A DNA stretch of 49,323 nt from Pseudobdellovibrionaceae bacterium (GTDB lineage Bacteria; Bdellovibrionota; Bdellovibrionia; Bdellovibrionales; UBA1609). The notes beneath the pieces were generated by a model. The model was not told the DNA's origin. It ran no database searches and saw only the letters and a list, made by a program, of their open reading frames with translations. The position numbers and the translations under genes are program-made. The DNA is taken from contig JAAOIK010000027.1 of assembly GCA_015163855.1 (NCBI GenBank), positions 1 through 49,323 on the forward strand. Direction: 5' to 3'. Of the stretch, positions 8,661 through 16,658 are shown in pieces. Each line of letters begins with the position of its first letter. Position 1 is the first letter of the stretch.

Positions 8661-9454
8661 AAATCCACTGGGTAAAAAAAAGAATTTTTTCTAGTTTCAT
8701 TTAACTCCACAGCTAAGTCTGTGTTACCCAATGCAGGTTTAATCTGGTTGTAACAGTGTTTTGCTAAAATTTCACCAGAAGTATTGCCTACCAAATCGTT
8801 TAAGTATTTGCCATGAAAATGCTTTAATATTTTTTTTTCTAATATGCTTTTTAATAAACTTAATTCGAAAAATTTATTATCATTATTTTTAGCAAGAGTT
8901 TTTTTTAAAAAAATTCTTATTTCATACTCATGCCCATGATCAACAGAACATTTTTTATATAGCTGTTTATTTTGTTCATCCGATAAATCACTATTATAAT
9001 GTCTATGCACAGCACTAAAGCTACCTGCCGTACTAATAATGCATTTATTATCAAAAAAGTAAGTCGCTTTATCTACAAAACCTCTTTGTACCTGAACAGA
9101 AAATAGCTTAACTAAATCTTTATCCTTTTCCATTTGCTTTAACTCATTTTGTAGTTGATAAAAATACACTTTAGCAATGTCTTCTATATACACATTCTCT
9201 TTATTAAACATAGCCCCAGTTTGCTTATAACTGCTTTTTTCATTTAACAATATATGATCTAATTTTTTAGAAGTAGCACTAGCTATTGTAAAGAGTTTTT
9301 CTTCTACAGAAATAGGGATACTTTTTTGTAATAATATCCATGAGGGTTGAATAATAAAATTCGAAGCTTTTATTTTATTATTTATTTTATACGAAGAACT
9401 AATGCTATAATTAAAAGCTAATGTTCTTGCTTTTTCCAACATCTTTTGCGTCAT
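8639..9454 (-). CDS. tandem 6-pyruvoyl-tetrahydropterin synthase / QueD-like protein
   Basis: The C-terminal half (about 140-271) has the T-fold pterin synthase signature: GSFSAVHRHY with zinc ligand His150, KKC with the likely catalytic Cys169, HGH with ligands His173 and His175, then YLNDL, a TSGEILAKH segment (family PTxENLA) and the final Glu in the ELNETRK stretch. The N-terminal half (about 10-135) looks like a second, degenerate copy: LDHILLNE, an NVYIEDIAKVYFYQL helix and VQVQRGFVDKATY follow the family layout, but the HxH zinc motif is missing. At 271 residues it is twice the usual length. The likely role is queuosine or pterin precursor synthesis (6-carboxy-tetrahydropterin synthase). 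The SD AGGAAAA precedes the ATG. Confidence 0.75.
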   Translation of the reverse strand: MTQKMLEKARTLAFNYSISSSYKINNKIKASNFIIQPSWILLQKSIPISVEEKLFTIASATSKKLDHILLNEKSSYKQTGAMFNKENVYIEDIAKVYFYQLQNELKQMEKDKDLVKLFSVQVQRGFVDKATYFFDNKCIISTAGSFSAVHRHYNSDLSDEQNKQLYKKCSVDHGHEYEIRIFLKKTLAKNNDNKFFELSLLKSILEKKILKHFHGKYLNDLVGNTSGEILAKHCYNQIKPALGNTDLAVELNETRKNSFFYPVDFYNCSNF

Positions 9455-9513
9455 TACTTTTCCTATTTCATTTTATCTTGCCTTTTATTATAGCCTAGCC
9501 TAGACTCAACGAT

Positions 9514-11205
9514 ATGACTACTTTAGCGGAAAAAAAAATTTGGCACAAACAATATCCTGATTATATGCCGACTAGCATACCCGCTATTAAAGAAGAAGAC
9601 TCCCTTTTAGAATACATACAAAGCGCTTTTAAAAAACACGGCGCTAAAACGGCCTTTTCTTTTATGGGGTCTAACTTATCCTTTAAAGAAGTAAATAAAC
9701 AGGCTTTACACTTAGCAAAATTTTTACAAAACACTGCTGGTTTAAAAAAAGGGGATGTTGTGGCTTTGCAGATTCCTAATTTACCTCAATACCCCATTGC
9801 AGTATTTGCTTGCTTTTATGCAGGCTTAACTATTACTAACATTAATCCTCTTTACACCCCTCGAGAAATGGAGCATCAATTAAAAGATTCTCAAGCCAAA
9901 TTAATTATTATTTTTTCTGCCTTTACTTATAAATTAGAAACTTTATTATCACAGACTAACTTAAAAACTATTATTACCACAGACCCCGCAGATTCTTTTT
10001 CTTATTGTAAAAAACAAATTATTAATTTTATTTTTAAAAAAATAAAAAAACTTTGTCCTTCTTACAACATACCCCATACTCCTATATATTCTTGGCAACA
10101 AAGTTTAAATATAAATAAAAACAACCCTTTTAAAACAGTGCCTACCACATCAAAAGACACTGCAGTTTTACAATATACTGGTGGAACCACGGGGTTATCT
10201 AAGGGTGCTATTTTAAGTCATGGTAATATTTTGGCAAATATTAGACAAATTCAAACTTATGTAAAACATGACCTTTCAGAAAAGGAAGTTATTGTCACAG
10301 CCCTTCCCCTGTATCATATTTTTGCATTTACTGTAAATTTACTTACCTTTTTAGAGTATGGGTACCAAAATATACTAATTAGTGATCCTCGAAATACCGC
10401 TTTATTTATTAAAACTTTAAATAAATACCCTTGGTCTATTTTTACAGGAGTAAACACATTATTTCAATCTATGCTAAATCACTCTGATTTTAAAAGTTTA
10501 AAATTTAAACAAGTAAAAGTTTGTATTGCTGGTGGAGCGGCTTTACAAACAGACACCGCTCGCCAATGGAAGAAACAAACAGGAGTTAGCCTTGCAGAGG
10601 GTTATGGACTTACCGAAGCTTCCCCTGTTTTGTGCTGCAATCTTTTAAATCATACCAAAGAAAAAAGCATTGGGTTACCCTTGCCTTCCACAGACATTAA
10701 ATTAATGGATGAAAATGACAATGAGGTAGAACAAGGAAAAACAGGAGAACTTTGGGCAAAAGGCCCTCAAGTAATGCAAGGATACTTAAATAATGAAACA
10801 GAAAGCCAGGCGGTTTTTCATAAAACCTCTTCGGAAACTTGGCTAAAAACTGGTGATATAGCTTATCAAGACGAACAGGGTTTTATCTTTATAGCTGATA
10901 GAAAAAAAGATATGATTTTAGTCTCTGGGTTTAATGTGTTTCCTAATGAAATAGAAGATGTACTAAGTGCACACCCTAAAATTGCAGAAGTAGCCGTAGT
11001 TGGTGTTCCCAACTCACAGTCAGGAGAAAGTGTTAGAGCTCATATTGTTAAAAAAGAGGAAAGCTTAACCGATGACGAGGTTATTCAATTTGCAAAAAAA
11101 AACTTAGTAAACTACAAAGTGCCTAGAACTATTAAATACCATACAGAATTACCAAAAAGTAATATAGGAAAAATTTTAAGACGCAAACTAAAAAATATAA
11201 CTTAA
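9514..11205 (+). CDS. fadD: long-chain fatty-acid--CoA ligase
   Basis: This is an ANL-superfamily adenylate-forming enzyme of 563 residues. Key motifs: the ATP P-loop YTGGTTGLSKGA (about 229-240), the adenine motif EGYGLTEASP, LKTGD with the ribose-binding Asp, DRKKDMI in the hinge region, and the C-terminal catalytic Lys in PKSNIGKILRR. It activates long-chain fatty acids to acyl-CoA for degradation or lipid use. The order and length match FadD. No convincing SD precedes the ATG. The next gene starts 19 nt downstream on the same strand, so the two are probably cotranscribed. Confidence 0.93.
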   Translation: MTTLAEKKIWHKQYPDYMPTSIPAIKEEDSLLEYIQSAFKKHGAKTAFSFMGSNLSFKEVNKQALHLAKFLQNTAGLKKGDVVALQIPNLPQYPIAVFACFYAGLTITNINPLYTPREMEHQLKDSQAKLIIIFSAFTYKLETLLSQTNLKTIITTDPADSFSYCKKQIINFIFKKIKKLCPSYNIPHTPIYSWQQSLNINKNNPFKTVPTTSKDTAVLQYTGGTTGLSKGAILSHGNILANIRQIQTYVKHDLSEKEVIVTALPLYHIFAFTVNLLTFLEYGYQNILISDPRNTALFIKTLNKYPWSIFTGVNTLFQSMLNHSDFKSLKFKQVKVCIAGGAALQTDTARQWKKQTGVSLAEGYGLTEASPVLCCNLLNHTKEKSIGLPLPSTDIKLMDENDNEVEQGKTGELWAKGPQVMQGYLNNETESQAVFHKTSSETWLKTGDIAYQDEQGFIFIADRKKDMILVSGFNVFPNEIEDVLSAHPKIAEVAVVGVPNSQSGESVRAHIVKKEESLTDDEVIQFAKKNLVNYKVPRTIKYHTELPKSNIGKILRRKLKNIT

Positions 11206-11224
11206 CATAACCTTTATTTTAATT

Positions 11225-12598
11225 ATGACAAATTTACACAACTTATTAACCAAAGAAAAAGCTTTAGAAATCAATAAAGACAGTAAGCCCTACGGTACTT
11301 TTGCAGAAATTGGTGCTGGCCAAGAAGTCGCTCGGCATTTTTTTCAAGCAGGCTTATCTTCTCACACTATTGCCAAAACCATGTCCGCTTACGACATGTC
11401 TTTAAGTGACGAAATTTATGGCGAAAGCCCTCGCTATGTTTGTGCAGATAGAGTAAAAAAAATGCTTCAGTACGAATATGATTTATTAGTAACGCGTTTA
11501 TCAAAAACTCGAGGCGATAAAACGCAATTTTTTTCTTATGCTAATACAGTAACTACAACTAATAGCTCTAATAAAAACAGTCATGGATGGATGGGGTTTT
11601 GTTTTCAAGAAAAAGAAGGCAGCTTACCTAGTAAGGTAATTATACATTTAAAACTGCACCATGCTCAGCGCCTAGTTCAACAAACAGAAATTGGAACACT
11701 TGGTGTAAATTTAATTTATAATAGTTTGTATAAGCGAGAAAATTTATCTGAATTTATATCTAGTTTAAAAGATAATTTACATAGCACAGTAGAAATAGAC
11801 TACATTGATTTTACAGGAACCGCCTTCTCTCATATAGATAACCGCACTGCCAACTTAGAGCTTATTGAAAATCATTGGACAAAAAGTGTTGTTTTTACTC
11901 CAGATGGAAGTATTTTACCTGCCGAAGAAGTTTTTTTTGATAAATCTTTATTAATTATGCAAGGTACTTACCGCCCAATTACTAAAGCAAATTTAGAAAT
12001 TTTAAATCAGTCAAAACAACATTTTAAATCGATTTTTGCTGTTAAAAACGAAGAAGTAGTGCCTGTTTTAGAAATGAACTTAGGGCAAAAAGATGGAATG
12101 GATTACGCTGATATTTTAAATCGTATTGATACTTTAGCTGCTACAAACAATTATACATTAGTATCGAAGTTTAATGTAATGCACGAATTAAAAGCCTACA
12201 TTCGTAATGTAAGCGCTAAACCATTAGCCTTTGTTATTGGAGCTAGTTTTTTAGAAAATCTATTTAACGAATCCTCTTATAAAAATTTAGAAGGCTCTTT
12301 ACTAGAAGCCATGGGAAAATTATTTGACGAAAATACTAAAGTATTAGTTTTTCCTTACAAACGAAAAGATTTATGTGTAACTAGTAAAAGTTTTTCACCA
12401 AAAGAAAAGTATTGTTATTTATATAAATATTTATTAGAGCAACAATTTATTACAGATATTTCTGTTTGCGAAGATGTGGATATATCTATTTTATCCGAAG
12501 ATGTAAGAAAATTATTAAAAACATCAGACGCTTCTTGGTCACAGTTCGTTCCCGAAGAAGTGGTAAAATTAATTAAAGCAAAAAATCTGTTTCAATAA
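11225..12598 (+). CDS. conserved protein of unknown function, family with YGTFAEIGAGQEVARHFF signature
   Basis: This 457-residue soluble protein has no signal peptide or membrane helix. The N-terminus has a striking conserved-looking block (YGTFAEIGAGQEVARHFFQA, then TIAKTMSAYDMSLSDEIYG and RYVCADRV), followed by HGWMGFCFQ and GTLGVNLIYNSLY. I recognise this pattern from a family found in Bacteroidetes and other bacteria whose database names (nucleotide adenylyltransferase, TonB-dependent receptor) look like mis-annotations. No nucleotide-binding or catalytic motif can be named safely. Being 19 nt behind fadD suggests cotranscription, but that does not define a role. It ends 9 nt from the convergent aminopeptidase gene. 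Confidence 0.8.
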   Translation: MTNLHNLLTKEKALEINKDSKPYGTFAEIGAGQEVARHFFQAGLSSHTIAKTMSAYDMSLSDEIYGESPRYVCADRVKKMLQYEYDLLVTRLSKTRGDKTQFFSYANTVTTTNSSNKNSHGWMGFCFQEKEGSLPSKVIIHLKLHHAQRLVQQTEIGTLGVNLIYNSLYKRENLSEFISSLKDNLHSTVEIDYIDFTGTAFSHIDNRTANLELIENHWTKSVVFTPDGSILPAEEVFFDKSLLIMQGTYRPITKANLEILNQSKQHFKSIFAVKNEEVVPVLEMNLGQKDGMDYADILNRIDTLAATNNYTLVSKFNVMHELKAYIRNVSAKPLAFVIGASFLENLFNESSYKNLEGSLLEAMGKLFDENTKVLVFPYKRKDLCVTSKSFSPKEKYCYLYKYLLEQQFITDISVCEDVDISILSEDVRKLLKTSDASWSQFVPEEVVKLIKAKNLFQ

Positions 12599-12607
12599 CA
12601 AAGTAGA

Positions 12608-14086
12608 TTAGTTTATATTGTTAACCAATTTGTTTTCTAACCAATAAATTAAACTTTGTACCGCTTGCCCACTTCCTCCACTTTCTAACAAAGCCCCTTG
12701 TGGAGAGTTTTGCCAAGCATAAATATCTAAATGCACCCATGGGCAGGATTGAATAAATTCCTCTAAAAATAAAGCCGCTCTAATACCACCGGCCATTCCA
12801 TCTGCGGCATGAGAAATATCTGCAGTATTAGAAGATAATTGCTGTTTATATTTTTTTACCATAGGCATTGGCCATAAAGCTTCGCCCGACTGCTGTGCGC
12901 TAGTTACAATTTCTTTAGTAAAAGCCACATGATTAGAATACAAACCTCCTACATCATAGCCTAAGGCCACGCGAGTCGCTCCTGTTAAAGTAGCAATATT
13001 AATAATTTTTTTAGGCTTAGATTCTACCGCCAAAGATAAAGCATCTGCTAAAATTAACCTACCCTCTGCGTCGGTGTGATGAATTTCTACTAATTTTCCC
13101 GAGCGAGATTGGTAAACATCGCCTGGGCGAAACGCTTTACCAGAAATACTATTTTCTGCAATGGGAATATAAAAATCACAGTTAATGGACGGTTGATTAT
13201 TTGCTACCCAGTAAGCTAAACCTAACACACTGGCCGAACCACCCATATCTTTTTTCATTAAGCGCATAGCCCCCGCAGGTTTAATACCCAAACCTCCCGA
13301 GTCAAAAACAATACCCTTTCCTACAAAAGCCACATCAATAGTATTAAGTGTTTTAGTTTTACTGTTTTTAGCCCCACGGTAAGATATTTTAACTAAGTAA
13401 GAAGAACAAGCACTCGCCTCCCCCACAGCTAACAATAAGTTCATTTTTTCTTTTTTTAATTTTTTATTATCCCAAACACTGACTTTAGTATTTGCAAAAC
13501 CCTTCCAAGTTTCTTGAATCCAATTAGCATAATTATCTGTGTTTAAAATATTAGGCGGTAAATTTACCAAGTGCCTTGCCATATTAATAGCATACGCCTG
13601 AGTTTTTCCTTTTTTTATTAAGCTAGAAGAAATTCCTTTAATAGTAAATTTAAGATTTGGTTTAAAACAGTCTTCCTCCATGGAATGACTTAATAATTTA
13701 TTAAAGGCTATTTTTTTATATTTATACGAAGCTACATAAGCCCCTACCACCACACCTAATGACTGAAAAGTATTTAAATTTTCTGTAAAAATAGATAGTT
13801 TTTTGACAGACAATTTAGACAGGTGCGAAAAACTGTCTCCCGTTTTATTTTTAGCCTCTGAAAAGTCGGAACTACAAAAAGCATCTGTAGAAGTGTTTGA
13901 TGGTTTATGTACAGAAAGCAGGCATAAGAAAAAAAAAGAATCTTTTAAAAGAAAATAAGTGCTTTTATTTTCTTTATAAGCTTTTAAAAAAATAGATTTA
14001 TTTTTAGGGCTTAAAAAAGGATTTAAAACTTTATAATTATTTTTGCTAAATTCTTCTTTACTACAAAATAAAATACGAGCATTCAT
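12608..14086 (-). CDS. M17 leucyl aminopeptidase family protein
   Basis: This is a cytosolic two-metal aminopeptidase of the PepA/LAP family (492 residues). Visible signatures: VAFVGKGIVFDSGGLGIKP with the Lys and Asp metal ligands, KKDMGGSA with the next Asp, and HHTDAEGRLILADAL, which holds the family box NTDAEGR with its Asp and Glu ligands and catalytic Arg. His replaces the usual Asn in that box. The N-terminal half is divergent, as usual in this family. The start is the ATG at 14086, five nt after the stop codon of the 145-residue gene upstream, with no clear SD, suggesting translational coupling. It releases N-terminal residues from peptides. Confidence 0.92.
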   Translation of the reverse strand: MNARILFCSKEEFSKNNYKVLNPFLSPKNKSIFLKAYKENKSTYFLLKDSFFFLCLLSVHKPSNTSTDAFCSSDFSEAKNKTGDSFSHLSKLSVKKLSIFTENLNTFQSLGVVVGAYVASYKYKKIAFNKLLSHSMEEDCFKPNLKFTIKGISSSLIKKGKTQAYAINMARHLVNLPPNILNTDNYANWIQETWKGFANTKVSVWDNKKLKKEKMNLLLAVGEASACSSYLVKISYRGAKNSKTKTLNTIDVAFVGKGIVFDSGGLGIKPAGAMRLMKKDMGGSASVLGLAYWVANNQPSINCDFYIPIAENSISGKAFRPGDVYQSRSGKLVEIHHTDAEGRLILADALSLAVESKPKKIINIATLTGATRVALGYDVGGLYSNHVAFTKEIVTSAQQSGEALWPMPMVKKYKQQLSSNTADISHAADGMAGGIRAALFLEEFIQSCPWVHLDIYAWQNSPQGALLESGGSGQAVQSLIYWLENKLVNNIN

Positions 14087-14091
14087 ACAAA

Positions 14092-14529
14092 CTAGTGCTG
14101 ACTAACTTTAATTTTCTTTTGCATACTAGAAATTAAATATACAGCCATTTTTTCATGAATTTTGCACATATTTAGCTCGTCTAAACGATAAGAACGCTGA
14201 CTAGGAGTTAAAGTTCCTTGCTCTAAATCCATTTCATAATCCATTTTATTTTCGCGGATTCCTTCTAAACTCTTTGTTTGTTCTTTAAATAGCTTTTTTA
14301 CAGAACTTAAAGGCGCCACAGATAACCATGCATTTTTATTTTTGTACCAAGTAAACATACGAAAAAAACGGGCTTTGTTTTTGGCTAGCGTAAATACAGG
14401 AAAATCTTTTTCCTTCATATCTAGAACATTTTCGATATCAAAGCCATATTTAGGCCCTTTTGCTATTTTAGAAGACTTAGAAACCGAGTTTTTTCCATCT
14501 ACAGACGCATTTGCTAATAAATCAGACAC
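14092..14529 (-). CDS. hypothetical protein, 145 residues
   Basis: This small soluble protein starts at a GTG with AAGGAG 5 nt upstream. The sequence is charged, with no signal peptide, membrane helix or Cys cluster. The second half contains a Leu/Glu/Met-rich helical segment (about 85-140). I recognise no family. It sits directly before the M17 aminopeptidase gene with a 5-nt gap and is very likely cotranscribed, so a related cytosolic role is possible but unsupported. Confidence 0.65.
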   Translation of the reverse strand: MSDLLANASVDGKNSVSKSSKIAKGPKYGFDIENVLDMKEKDFPVFTLAKNKARFFRMFTWYKNKNAWLSVAPLSSVKKLFKEQTKSLEGIRENKMDYEMDLEQGTLTPSQRSYRLDELNMCKIHEKMAVYLISSMQKKIKVSQH

Positions 14530-14640
14530 ACTGACTCCTTTCGCTATTATTTACACTTACGTTAATCTTATAGCGTATTTTTGCCAAAAACACAATAGAT
14601 CGCAATTTAATCAAATATTTTTGTAAAGATAATGAAATTT

Positions 14641-14997
14641 TTATAAATTTAAGGCCAACTTATAACCTAAGTAACAAGCCAAAATGCTTAACAGGTTATT
14701 AGCAATAAAAACTACCCCCGCCCGTAACCACTGCCCCTCTAACAATAATTGATGAACTTGCAATGCATAGCTAGAAAAAGTACTAAAAGAGCCCAAGAGC
14801 CCAAATATAATAACTAATTTATAAGGGGAGGACAGCGTCGTGCTAAAACTTAATACTCCAGCAAAAAAACTGGCTATGACATTAACTGCTAACACTCCAT
14901 ACATACTATGCATAAAAAATGCACCAACCATATAACGAAAGAATGCCCCTAAACCACCTAGTATAAAAATACCAATAACAATATTCAATCCTTGCAC
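14641..14997 (-). CDS. crcB: fluoride efflux channel CrcB/Fluc
   Basis: This small four-helix membrane protein exports fluoride as an antiparallel dimer. Family motifs are present: GGLGAFFRY near the N-terminus, the AVNVIASFFAG segment with its conserved Asn, and GLLGSFSTFSSY in helix 3. Start choice: the GTG at 14997, because GGAGGGG lies 6 nt upstream; the in-frame ATG at 15012 would place that SD inside the gene and has only a weak SD of its own. The divergent lnt gene begins 30 bp away. No fluoride riboswitch is recognisable in the very short leader. Confidence 0.9.
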   Translation of the reverse strand: MQGLNIVIGIFILGGLGAFFRYMVGAFFMHSMYGVLAVNVIASFFAGVLSFSTTLSSPYKLVIIFGLLGSFSTFSSYALQVHQLLLEGQWLRAGVVFIANNLLSILACYLGYKLALNL

Positions 14998-15026
14998 TAA
15001 TCCCCTCCACATCTTATTCTTTTACT

Positions 15027-16604
15027 ATGCTAGCAAAGAGTCTTTCGATTTACAAACTACCTCTTTTATCCGCTCTTTTAATTAGCCTTAGCTATATACC
15101 TTTTTATCCATGGGCGACTTTATTTAGTTTTATACCTTTGTGGATATTTATTTTACGCAGCAAGAGCCTTAAAACCGTGTTTTATGGCTCTTTAATTACG
15201 GGAACCTTACTGGCTGCCATATCTTCGTATTGGATTTTTATTGCTATTTTTGAGTTTGGACAAATACCTGTACTACTAGCACTGCCTTTAAGTTTGCTGT
15301 TTTTTCTTATTGCACAACTATTTATACCTTTATCTTCTGTTTGTAGTTTTTTGATAAAAAAACATTTTCAGCTCAATAAAGCTTATGGCTTACTAGTTTT
15401 AGCCACTATATTTAGCTTATTACAGCAATTTACCCCAACCCCCCTGCCTTGGTTTGCCTCTACTACTTTTTTGCAGTACCAAATTCCTTTATATCACTTT
15501 GCTGACCTTATTGGTTTTGCAGGGCTAAATAGTGTGTTGTTGCTTTTTAATGCTAGCTTAGGCTATGCCTATTTATATAAAAAAAAATACTGGGCATTAA
15601 ATACTATTATTCTTTTTTTTACTTTAGTAAGCTTAGGGCACTTTTATGGCCAAGCTTATAAAACTTCTACTGTAAAAAATCAAAAAACACTTTCTATGCA
15701 AATAGTACAGACAGGAATAGGAAGTGTAATAGATTATAAAAAATATTTTATTAACAAGCCTTCTAAACTACAAAAGAATTTTAATCCTCGAAGACAAATT
15801 CTTGAACTTCATAAGAAAGAAACTTTAAAAACTATAAAGCCTAACAGCATTAGTCTGTGGCCTGAATCAGCTCTATTAAATTATGCCAATCAAAATAACC
15901 CTCTAAGCCAAAATTTAAATGCATTTTCTAAGACTCATAATATTTCTATAATATTTGGATCTTGGTTTTTTAACCAAAAGCATCAAGCTCCTCAAATTTC
16001 TTTATTTTTTCACTCCCCTAAGGATACAAAATCTACACTTTCTTATAAGAAAGTAAAACTAGTGCCTTTTGGAGAAACTTTGCCTTTACAGCAATACTTT
16101 CCTAAATTTATTCAATGGATATATACACAAATACCTTCTGTTGGAAATTTTTTAGCAGAAAAAAAGCCACTGATAAAAACTTTTCAAAATATTAACTTTG
16201 GTTCACAAATTTGTTATGAATCCTTATTTCCAGAATTATCTCGCGATTTAAGTCAACAGGGAGCGCAAATTTTAATAAATGTTAGTAATGACTCTTGGTA
16301 TGATTCTTGGTTTCAACCAAGGCAACATCTATATACTAGCTTTTCTAGAGCTATAGAAAACAGACTGCCCATGGTTAGAGCTACCACTACAGGAATTTCT
16401 GGAGCTATACTAGCCAATGGCAATGTCTTAAAGCTATCTCCCTACAAAAAGGGAGCCTCTTGGAGTCATTTATACTCTATTAAATATTTACAAAATCCCT
16501 CCCCTAGCTTTTATGCAAAACACCCTTATTGGTTTAACTACTTATTGCTTATTTTTTTGTTTAGCTTATTAATAACAAAATATAAAAAAAATAACTGCAA
16601 TTAA
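15027..16604 (+). CDS. lnt: apolipoprotein N-acyltransferase Lnt
   Basis: This inner-membrane enzyme adds the third acyl chain to lipoproteins. The N-terminal half is a bundle of hydrophobic helices (about residues 10-210). The C-terminal half is the periplasmic nitrilase-type domain with its triad: Glu in LWPESAL, Lys in KKVKLVPFGE and Cys in SQICYESLFPE. A final membrane segment lies near the C-terminus (YLLLIFLFSLLI). At 525 residues it is typical. It serves the many lipoproteins of a Gram-negative envelope, such as those encoded at 22-26 kb. The gene is divergent from crcB, with 29 bp between the preferred start codons. Confidence 0.95.
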   Translation: MLAKSLSIYKLPLLSALLISLSYIPFYPWATLFSFIPLWIFILRSKSLKTVFYGSLITGTLLAAISSYWIFIAIFEFGQIPVLLALPLSLLFFLIAQLFIPLSSVCSFLIKKHFQLNKAYGLLVLATIFSLLQQFTPTPLPWFASTTFLQYQIPLYHFADLIGFAGLNSVLLLFNASLGYAYLYKKKYWALNTIILFFTLVSLGHFYGQAYKTSTVKNQKTLSMQIVQTGIGSVIDYKKYFINKPSKLQKNFNPRRQILELHKKETLKTIKPNSISLWPESALLNYANQNNPLSQNLNAFSKTHNISIIFGSWFFNQKHQAPQISLFFHSPKDTKSTLSYKKVKLVPFGETLPLQQYFPKFIQWIYTQIPSVGNFLAEKKPLIKTFQNINFGSQICYESLFPELSRDLSQQGAQILINVSNDSWYDSWFQPRQHLYTSFSRAIENRLPMVRATTTGISGAILANGNVLKLSPYKKGASWSHLYSIKYLQNPSPSFYAKHPYWFNYLLLIFLFSLLITKYKKNNCN

Positions 16605-16658
16605 ATGCATATAAAGTTTTTACTTTATTTATATTAACAACAGACAAGCATTATAATT

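Noticed and set aside
14998-15026. Fluoride riboswitch ahead of crcB
   Set aside because: The leader is too short and lacks the pseudoknot sequence.
16652-16657. TATAAT just before the mutS2 ATG
   Set aside because: A start site from it would fall inside the coding sequence and no -35 is correctly spaced; AT-rich chance match.
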